Assembly: GCA_900542325.1 (NCBI GenBank)
Contig: UQMY01000045.1
Span: forward strand, 1-12,483
Direction: 5' to 3'
From: an uncultured Collinsella sp.
GTDB taxonomy: Bacteria; Actinomycetota; Coriobacteriia; Coriobacteriales; Coriobacteriaceae
DNA length: 12,483 nucleotides
In this document: positions 1-4,898 of the stretch, piece by piece
Numbering within the stretch: the first letter of the stretch is position 1
Layout of the letters: every line of letters starts with the position of its first letter
The notes under the pieces: generated by a model
Told to the model about the DNA's origin: nothing
Seen by the model: the letters and a program-made list of their open reading frames with translations, nothing else
Database searches by the model: none
Made by a program: the position numbers and the translations under genes

Positions 1-66
1 GAGTTCCGCACGAGCCGGAGAGCACTTAATGTGCTCTCCGTGCGAGCAGGACTGTAGAGCAGGAAA
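1..66 (+). repeat. Dispersed structured repeat, copy 1
   Basis: This 66-nt element is nearly repeated at 4779-4845. It opens with GAGTTCCGCACGA. A perfect 9-bp stem follows (GGAGAGCAC at 17-25 with GTGCTCTCC at 31-39) around the loop TTAAT. A possible outer helix pairs CGCAC (7-11) with GTGCG (40-44). The tail carries GAGCAGGA twice, five bases apart (44-51 and 57-64). The second copy has a different inner-stem sequence with both sides changed together, so pairing is kept. No T tract follows, so it is not a standard intrinsic terminator. Further downstream a small GC hairpin (85-89 with 93-97) may belong to the element. Function is unknown, and the gene upstream lies outside the window. Confidence 0.75.
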
Positions 67-195
67 CCTTGTATACGCCCGCTCGCTCCCGAGGGGCATC
101 TCTCATGCAAAAACTTTTGTTGGGTAAAGTCCGAGGTCAGTGGCGTTTTATACCGAGAATTTCAAAAAAAGTTGAAAATTCATTACAAATTTGCG
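67..195. other. Intergenic stretch, no gene seen
   Basis: No coding sequence is supported here. It contains a short GC hairpin (85-97) just behind the repeat and becomes AT-rich towards the promoter: 161-190 is mostly A and T and could act as an UP element for the promoter at 196-224. An imperfect inverted repeat (AATTTCAA and TTGAAAATT) lies inside this AT-rich part. Confidence 0.5.
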
Positions 196-224
196 TTGAC
201 TTTAGGTAACTAAAGTTTCATACT
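196..224 (+). promoter_or_regulatory. Promoter of the cstA leader transcript
   Basis: The -35 box TTGACT (196-201, 5 of 6 consensus bases) and the -10 box CATACT (219-224, 4 of 6) are separated by 17 bp, which is optimal for a sigma-70-type factor. AT-rich DNA precedes it. Transcription would start near 230-232 and yield a leader of about 235 nt before the cstA start codon. Confidence 0.65.
199..216. promoter_or_regulatory. Palindromic operator candidate in promoter spacer
   Basis: A perfect inverted repeat, ACTTTAG (199-205) - GTAA - CTAAAGT (210-216), fills the space between the -35 and -10 boxes and overlaps the end of the -35. A dimeric repressor bound here would block RNA polymerase. 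The core TTTAGGTAACTAAA has only loose similarity to DtxR/IdeR-type boxes. The regulator cannot be named from sequence alone. Confidence 0.45.
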
Positions 225-242
225 CCTTTTCAACCACTGGGG

Positions 243-271
243 GATGTGAACACGCACGGATCGTTCACATC
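243..271 (+). promoter_or_regulatory. 5' leader hairpin before the leader peptide
   Basis: GATGTGAAC (243-251) pairs perfectly over 9 bp with GTTCACATC (263-271), about 12 nt from the predicted transcript start and just before the leader-peptide ribosome binding site (GAGGA, 281-285). GTGAAC (246-251) could instead pair with GTTCAC (298-303), which overlaps the leader start codon. The hairpin may therefore stabilise the 5' end or gate leader translation; the second role is inference. Confidence 0.45.
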
Positions 272-295
272 ATGATTGAAGAGGATTTCTTAGAC

Positions 296-340
296 ATGTT
301 CACGCATCAGCTAAACATTATCAGCGTAGTAATTATCTGA
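296..340 (+). CDS. Ile/Val-rich attenuator leader peptide
   Basis: A 14-codon reading frame encodes MFTHQLNIISVVII and stops at TGA (338-340). Six of its last seven residues are isoleucine or valine, the signature of leader peptides that sense charging of branched-chain aminoacyl-tRNAs, as in ilv operon leaders. GAGGA (281-285) lies 10 nt before the ATG, a somewhat long but usable spacing. It sits in the transcript between a good promoter (196-224) and an intrinsic terminator (393-430), followed by alternative hairpins, which is the classic layout of ribosome-mediated attenuation. The peptide itself probably has no function; ribosome position on the Ile/Val codons would be the signal. The downstream gene is a CstA-type transporter rather than an amino-acid biosynthetic gene, which is unusual. 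Evidence is composition plus context, with no homology search. Confidence 0.65.
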   Translation: MFTHQLNIISVVII

Positions 341-342
341 TG

Positions 343-403
343 CGGGTTAGCACATACAGCTAGCCCGTACGATAACGGGCGGCTGATGAAGATGAGGGCC
401 GTC
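343..403 (+). promoter_or_regulatory. Attenuator switch hairpins upstream of cstA
   Basis: Three mutually exclusive pairings can be drawn. Hairpin A joins 343-351 to 359-367 (9 bp, one wobble). Hairpin B joins GCCCGT (363-368) to ACGGGC (375-380). Antiterminator C joins GGCGGC (378-383) to GCCGTC (398-403, one G-U) and uses bases needed by the terminator stem. A excludes B, B excludes C, and C excludes the terminator. A ribosome stalled early on the Ile codons (317-322) would leave A free to form, allowing C and readthrough. A ribosome reaching the stop (338-340) would cover the start of A, favouring B and termination. CATCAG (305-310) can also pair with either of two CTGATG copies (337-342 or 383-388). 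The pairings are read from sequence; the mechanism is inferred. Confidence 0.55.
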
Positions 404-430
404 GAGCGCAACCGACGGCCCTCATTTTTT
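393..430 (+). terminator. Attenuator terminator upstream of cstA
   Basis: A perfect 12-bp GC-rich stem (393-404 with 413-424) with an 8-nt loop is followed by six T (425-430), a strong rho-independent terminator. It lies between the leader peptide and cstA on the same strand and ends about 23 nt before the cstA ribosome binding site. Its position inside the cstA transcript points to regulated termination, not to the end of an upstream gene. Confidence 0.85.
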
Positions 431-465
431 ATGTCTAGGAAGTTCTTTTTAGAGGAGGAAATGTA

Positions 466-2355
466 ATGAACGGAGTTTTGCTCATGGTTGTGGCCGCGGC
501 GGTGCTCGCCTGCGGCTATCTGGGCTACGGCCGCTGGCTGGCCAACAAGTGGGGCGTTGACAAAGAGGCCCTCACGCCGGCCAAGCGCATGAAGGACGGC
601 AAGAGCTTCTCGCCCGTCTCCGCCTTTACCGCGTTCTCGCATCAGTTCAGCTCGATCTGCGGTGCTGGCCCTGTCACGGGTACGATCGTCGCCATGGCCT
701 TTGGCTGGCTGCCCGTCGTGCTCTGGGTCCTCGTCGGCGGCATCTTCTTTGGCGCCGTCCACGACTTTGGTGCTCTGTACGCTTCGATGAAGAACAACGG
801 CAAGTCGCTCGCTCAGCTCATCGAGAAGTACATCGGCAAGACCGGCCGTCGCCTGTTCCTGCTGTTCTGCTGGCTGTTCTGCATCATCGTCATCGCCGCC
901 TTCACCGACATGGTCTGCAAGACGTTCATGTTCACCCCGGCCGTTGACGCTTCTGGCGCCGCTACCGGTGCCATCGACTTCACCAAGTCCTATGCCGCTG
1001 GCTGCGCTGGCACCATCTCCATCCTGTTCACCTTCGTCGCTATCGCCTTTGGTTGGGCCCAGAAGAAGTTCAACCTCACCGGTGCCGCCGAGTTCGTCAC
1101 CGGCGTGGTCCTCATGGTTCTCATGTTCGCCGTCGGTATGCAGTTCCCGGTCTACCTGGATAAGTTCCAGTGGTTCGCCGTCGTCATGGTCTACCTGGTC
1201 TTCGCTGGCGCTATGCCCATCCAGATGCTCAAGACCCCGCGTGACTACCTCACTTCCATCATGATGATCGTCATGATCGCCTGCGCTGTCCTCGGCATCG
1301 TCGTCCTGGGCGTTAACGGCCAGGCCACTATCACCGCTCCGGTCTTCACCGGCTTCTCCACTGCCTCCGGCATGATGTTCCCGGTCCTGTTTGTCTCCGT
1401 CGCTTGTGGTGCTCTCTCCGGTTTCCACAGCCTCGTTTCTTCCGGCACCTCTTCTAAGCAGGTCGAGAAGGAGCAGGACGCCGTCAAGGTCGGTTATGGC
1501 GCCATGATCGTCGAGTCCTTCGTCGGCATCCTTGCCATCATCGTCGCCGGCATCATGTTCTCCGATATGAACACCGCCGGTACTGGCGCCCTCAACGCCG
1601 GTGTCGCTTCCACCCCGTTCCAGATCTTCGCCGCTGGCATCTCCCGCGGTATGCAGGCCTTCGGTGTTGACGGTACGCTCGCTACCGTCTTTATGACCAT
1701 GAACGTTTCCGCTCTGGCCCTGACCTCGCTCGACGCCGTCGCCCGCATCGCCCGCACCTCGTTCTCCGAGTTCTTTGCCCAGACCAACGACGCCCTGGCC
1801 ATCGAGTCCAAGGCCGGCTACATGAAGGTTCTCGGCAACCCCTGGTTCGCCACGGTCGTCACCCTGCTTCCCGGTCTCGCCCTTGCCTTTGGTGGCTATG
1901 CCAACATCTGGCCGCTCTTTGGTGCTTCCAACCAGCTGCTCGGCGGTATGACCATGATCACCCTCGCCGTGTTCTGCAAGTGCACCGGCCGCAAGGGCTG
2001 GATGCTCTACGTGCCCGTCGCCTTCCTGCTCTGCTGCACCTTCACCTCGCTGGTCCAGAGCGCCATGGGCTGCATGACCGCCGTCCAGGCCTACGGTTTC
2101 TTCGGCACCATCCCGGCTACCGCCACCACGGCCGCCGTTTCCGTCGCCGCCACCAAGGGCCTGCAGCTCGTTTTCGCCGTCCTGCTGATGGTCCTGGGCC
2201 TCATCGTCGCCGTCAACTGCCTCAAGGAGTTCTTCGGCAAGGAGGCCGGCTCCATGCCTGATGAGGAGCCCGAGTGGTCCGAGATGGGCAAGGCCGAGTA
2301 CGGTCGCGCCGCTGCCGCTAAAGCTCCTGCCGACGCCGAGGCCGCCAAGGCCTAG
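466..2355 (+). CDS. cstA: CstA-family peptide/pyruvate transporter
   Basis: This 629-residue multi-spanning membrane protein belongs to the CstA/BtsT carbon-starvation family, whose studied members import pyruvate and have been linked to peptide uptake. The N-terminal CstA signature is clear: FSHQFSSICGAGPVTGT (residues 57-73), then GAVHDFG (96-102), and later GALSGFHSLVSSGTSSKQ (315-332) followed by VGYGAMIVES (342-351). Many hydrophobic segments are present, starting with residues 1-20. It is roughly 70 residues shorter than E. coli CstA, and its acidic C-terminus ends in an Ala/Lys-rich tail. The start is set by AGGAGG (453-458), 7 nt before the ATG. Codon use is very biased (Ile ATC, Val GTC, Lys AAG almost throughout), more so than in the following gene, which suggests high expression. 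It is apparently controlled by the Ile/Val leader, a link that makes sense because pyruvate is the precursor of valine and a co-substrate for isoleucine. Substrate choice is not decidable here. Confidence 0.93.
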   Translation: MNGVLLMVVAAAVLACGYLGYGRWLANKWGVDKEALTPAKRMKDGKSFSPVSAFTAFSHQFSSICGAGPVTGTIVAMAFGWLPVVLWVLVGGIFFGAVHDFGALYASMKNNGKSLAQLIEKYIGKTGRRLFLLFCWLFCIIVIAAFTDMVCKTFMFTPAVDASGAATGAIDFTKSYAAGCAGTISILFTFVAIAFGWAQKKFNLTGAAEFVTGVVLMVLMFAVGMQFPVYLDKFQWFAVVMVYLVFAGAMPIQMLKTPRDYLTSIMMIVMIACAVLGIVVLGVNGQATITAPVFTGFSTASGMMFPVLFVSVACGALSGFHSLVSSGTSSKQVEKEQDAVKVGYGAMIVESFVGILAIIVAGIMFSDMNTAGTGALNAGVASTPFQIFAAGISRGMQAFGVDGTLATVFMTMNVSALALTSLDAVARIARTSFSEFFAQTNDALAIESKAGYMKVLGNPWFATVVTLLPGLALAFGGYANIWPLFGASNQLLGGMTMITLAVFCKCTGRKGWMLYVPVAFLLCCTFTSLVQSAMGCMTAVQAYGFFGTIPATATTAAVSVAATKGLQLVFAVLLMVLGLIVAVNCLKEFFGKEAGSMPDEEPEWSEMGKAEYGRAAAAKAPADAEAAKA

Positions 2356-2394
2356 TCGGTCGGACGGGTTGAATCTCCCATCTATTTGACTCGG

Positions 2395-2433
2395 AAAGAC
2401 CGGGTCCGCAATCAAGCGGACCCGGTCTTTTTT
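2395..2433 (+). terminator. cstA transcription terminator
   Basis: A perfect 15-bp stem (2395-2409 with 2416-2430) with the loop AATCAA runs into a T tract (2428-2433). It lies 40 nt after the cstA stop codon and closes the cstA transcript. Confidence 0.95.
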
Positions 2434-2474
2434 CTTGTGAGAACAGGTGGTGCAAGGGCGTTCTCGCAGATGTT

Positions 2475-2504
2475 TTGCGTGGATAGGCTCGTGCGTTGTA
2501 CCAT
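2475..2504 (+). promoter_or_regulatory. Possible promoter of the JetD-like gene
   Basis: TTGCGT (2475-2480) and TACCAT (2499-2504) are spaced 18 bp, each with 4 or fewer clear consensus matches. A transcript would start near 2511 with a leader of about 28 nt. The gene needs its own promoter because it follows the strong terminator at 2395-2433, but this choice of boxes is weak. ATATG occurs three times between 2503 and 2527, of unknown meaning. Confidence 0.35.
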
Positions 2505-2538
2505 ATGGACGTATATGTGTGCATATGAAAGGGGCCCC

Positions 2539-4731
2539 GTGGCCAAGACGGTATATTCCGATAATCAAAACAATGTCGATGCTCTGGCTGAGCGTCTGAG
2601 CAGCCAGACGTCGCTTTCTGCCGAGCGCGCCAAGCTGGTTGCCTACGACCTGCTCTGCCGCAAGGCGCTCAAGATTAAGTCGAGCGCGCTGGCGCAGATT
2701 TTCCGCTCCGTCGATAAGGAATGCGACACCAAGGCGATGCGCGATGAGCTTATCGCGGCAAATATCGTGACCAAGATCGAGGGCAGCGGCATTAACGGGC
2801 GCCCGGCGTTCTATACCATCAATGTCGAGACCCGCGATGCTCAGGAGCAGCCTGCCGAGTCCGTCGAAGATTTTGTCGTCGAGGATTCCGCTGACGTGCC
2901 TGCTGTGGAAGAAGTTGCTCCGCGTGAGCATGTTGATACCGATGAGTTGCTCGATGAGAACGTCGTGCGTGCCTTTACGGCCAAGGCAGGACGCGGCGGT
3001 TTTGGCGGGGGTGGCAAGCGCGATGCGCAGCGTCGCGCTCAGCAGGAGCGCTTCCGTCGCGCCGTTGCTCAAAAGGGTGAAACGGATGCCGAGGCTGTTG
3101 AGAACGAGGTTGCTGCCGAGTCGCAGAGGCCCGCGAAGGAGCAAAAGCCCGTGGAGGCCCAGGAGCCCCAGCGTCGCCGTGGTGCCCACTTTAAGGCTGC
3201 GCAGCAGGATGTCGCGCATGAGGTTGAAGAGCCTTCCGAGGCTGCAGACGATGTTGAGGAGTCTGCCAAGAAGGCTCCGGGTTCATACCGTCCCGGGCGT
3301 GGTTTTGCGAGGCGCTCGTATCCCGTAAGGCGTCAGGAGAAGGGCGAGCCGGCTCCGACCGCTCAGGCCGAGAAGGCCGAACAAACCGAGAAAACCGTTG
3401 AGCCGGCGGCTCGCGAGCAGCAACCTTCCGAGTCGCAGCCTGCGGCTGACACTGAGGTCAAAGCTCAACAGACCGCTGATAAGCAGGCGGGGGAGAGCGC
3501 CTCAGGCAAGCCCCGCCGTCGTCGTCACCGCGGCGGTCGTGGCTCAAATGCCGAGGCCGCGGCCGAGAAGACAGCGACACAAAACGGAGATGAGAAGGCC
3601 GAGACTCCGGTGGATCAGGTCAAGCGCCAGCCGGCGAAGGAGGCCAAGTCCGATCGTCCGCAAAAGCGCTCGTCTGCGCCCAAGCAGGAACGTAATACCC
3701 GGGCAGATTCCAAGCGTAAGCCTCATGCACAGGCTGAGCCTGCCGCGGCTGATAGTGCTACCCAGCAGCCCGAGTCGGCCGTCCACGGCGAGGTATCGGC
3801 GTTTGCCCTTGCCCGCGTTTTGGGCAGGCAGCTGCTCAAAGTTGTCCCTACGCCTACGGCGCTCTCTAAGATCAAGGAGCAGCAGACTCAAATTGTTAAG
3901 GTCGAGGGCAAGGACGGCAAAAAGGCGCCGCAGCGCACTCAGCACAACGAGATGTCCAACCGCAAGATTGCCGAGGAAATCGCAATCATCCAGGCTTGGA
4001 TCGAGCAAAACCGAGGTGCCGATACGCCGGTTGCCTCGCGCCGCCAGCGTGCCTACCAGATTTTTAACGACGAGAAGGCTTTTGACGGCAAGCACGGTGA
4101 GCGCCTGATAAGGCGCATGACCGAAAAGGGCATCAGCATGCAGGCGATCAAGGTCGCCCCCAACCGCCCCGTGCACTTTACGGGTTTCTTTACGCTGGGC
4201 GCCGATAAGCCGTTCATTATGGTCGAGAACCTGGACACCTACGACGAGATCGTCAGGCTGCTGCGTGGCCGCAAGCACGCCAAGCTCTTTGGCATCAAGG
4301 TGGGCGGCGTGATTTTTGGCGGCGGATGCAAGGCGAGCGTCTCGCATGCTCTGGACGATTATCTGGCCGAGATCGGCTATCGCTTTAGCTACGTCTACTA
4401 CGTGGGCGATATCGACCGCGAGGGCGCGCGCATCGTCGAGCAGGCTCGCAATGCCAATGTGGTTGAGATTCGCCTGCATGCCGGTATGTACCGCGCCATG
4501 CTCGCCGAGCATAAGCGTCGCGTGAAGGCCGGCGGCGAGTGCGAGCGCGCGGCTGCCAACCAGGGCGTGCCGCAGAACTTGGCGGCGACGATCAAGGATC
4601 TGCCCATGGTCACGCGCGTGCAGTTCCGCAATGTGCTACGTGAAGGCGGGCGCATTCCGCAGGAGATTCTGATGACCGCCGACTATCGGGATGGCGACTC
4701 GGGAAGTTTCGACCGCATGCTGAACAACTAA
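2539..4731 (+). CDS. JetD-like Toprim protein with RGG-rich linker
   Basis: This 730-residue protein has three parts. Residues 1-95 look like a helical, winged-helix-type domain. Residues 96-420 are a charged, Ala/Glu/Gln/Arg-rich low-complexity linker with Arg/Gly clusters (GRGGFGGGG at 151-159, RRRRHRGGRG at 326-335), typical of nucleic-acid binding. Residues 421-730 end in a Toprim-type fold: FIMVENLDTY with Glu563, then YYVGDIDREGARI with Asp624 and Asp626, and a closing GGRIPQEIL (703-711). The order VEN, a glycine-rich turn, GDID-x-x-G and a final Gln-Glu matches the C-terminal (DUF2220) domain of JetD, the topoisomerase VI-like nuclease of Wadjet plasmid defence. No jetA, jetB or jetC lies in the window. 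I chose the GTG at 2539 because AAAGGGG precedes it by 4 nt; in-frame upstream starts at 2386, 2470 and 2515 lack a ribosome site, and 2386 precedes the upstream terminator. The catalytic role is inferred. Confidence 0.7.
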   Translation: MAKTVYSDNQNNVDALAERLSSQTSLSAERAKLVAYDLLCRKALKIKSSALAQIFRSVDKECDTKAMRDELIAANIVTKIEGSGINGRPAFYTINVETRDAQEQPAESVEDFVVEDSADVPAVEEVAPREHVDTDELLDENVVRAFTAKAGRGGFGGGGKRDAQRRAQQERFRRAVAQKGETDAEAVENEVAAESQRPAKEQKPVEAQEPQRRRGAHFKAAQQDVAHEVEEPSEAADDVEESAKKAPGSYRPGRGFARRSYPVRRQEKGEPAPTAQAEKAEQTEKTVEPAAREQQPSESQPAADTEVKAQQTADKQAGESASGKPRRRRHRGGRGSNAEAAAEKTATQNGDEKAETPVDQVKRQPAKEAKSDRPQKRSSAPKQERNTRADSKRKPHAQAEPAAADSATQQPESAVHGEVSAFALARVLGRQLLKVVPTPTALSKIKEQQTQIVKVEGKDGKKAPQRTQHNEMSNRKIAEEIAIIQAWIEQNRGADTPVASRRQRAYQIFNDEKAFDGKHGERLIRRMTEKGISMQAIKVAPNRPVHFTGFFTLGADKPFIMVENLDTYDEIVRLLRGRKHAKLFGIKVGGVIFGGGCKASVSHALDDYLAEIGYRFSYVYYVGDIDREGARIVEQARNANVVEIRLHAGMYRAMLAEHKRRVKAGGECERAAANQGVPQNLAATIKDLPMVTRVQFRNVLREGGRIPQEILMTADYRDGDSGSFDRMLNN

Positions 4732-4736
4732 ATTCC

Positions 4737-4773
4737 GCCGGCCCCGGGAGAGCGGGGACACCGGCTTAGGTTT
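4737..4773 (+). terminator. Weak terminator hairpin after the JetD-like gene
   Basis: GCCGG (4737-4741) pairs with CCGGC (4761-4765), and CCCC (4742-4745) with GGGG (4754-4757), leaving a 3-nt bulge. Only a poor T-rich tail (TTAGGTTT) follows. It begins 5 nt after the stop codon, which supports a role in ending transcription, but it is not canonical. Confidence 0.4.
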
Positions 4774-4778
4774 ATCGC

Positions 4779-4845
4779 GAGTTCCGCACGAACAGGAGGC
4801 CACTTAATGTGGCCTCCGTCGTGAGCAGGACTGTAGAGCAGGAAA
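4779..4845 (+). repeat. Dispersed structured repeat, copy 2
   Basis: This is the second copy of the element at 1-66, in the same orientation. The inner stem is GGAGGCCAC (4795-4803) with GTGGCCTCC (4809-4817), again around TTAAT. Two stem positions differ from copy 1, and both partners changed to keep Watson-Crick pairs. The outer helix here is CACGA (4787-4791) with TCGTG (4819-4823). The tail with two GAGCAGGA units is identical to copy 1. A GC hairpin (4863-4867 with 4875-4879) follows at a similar distance as in copy 1. It sits between convergent genes, 48 nt after one stop codon and 53 nt from the other. Confidence 0.8.
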
Positions 4846-4898
4846 GTTCATATGCGGCCGTTGGCGCCCGGGCAGCGCCGGGGATCGCACCTTTGCGA

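Noticed and set aside
2386..2538. Longer N-terminus for the JetD-like gene
   Set aside because: The extra 51 codons begin inside the cstA terminator and contain the likely promoter; the GTG at 2539 has a ribosome site.
307..3219. A 970-codon open frame on the minus strand opposite cstA and the next gene
   Set aside because: It runs antisense to two well-supported genes and through two intrinsic terminators and the leader. Its composition (Gly/Asp/Glu/His-rich, repetitive) is what the complement of strongly biased C-ending codons produces, with no family motif.
3544..4512. A 322-codon minus-strand open frame opposite the JetD-like gene
   Set aside because: No ribosome site or motif, and it overlaps the conserved Toprim coding region.
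1..4845. CRISPR array or tracrRNA reading of the two repeats
   Set aside because: Only two copies about 4.8 kb apart, with no regular spacing and no cas genes in the window.
4863..4879. GC hairpin after the tsaD stop as terminator of the minus-strand operon
   Set aside because: Only a 5-bp stem with a 7-nt loop and no T tract on the minus strand; it could equally belong to the repeat element.
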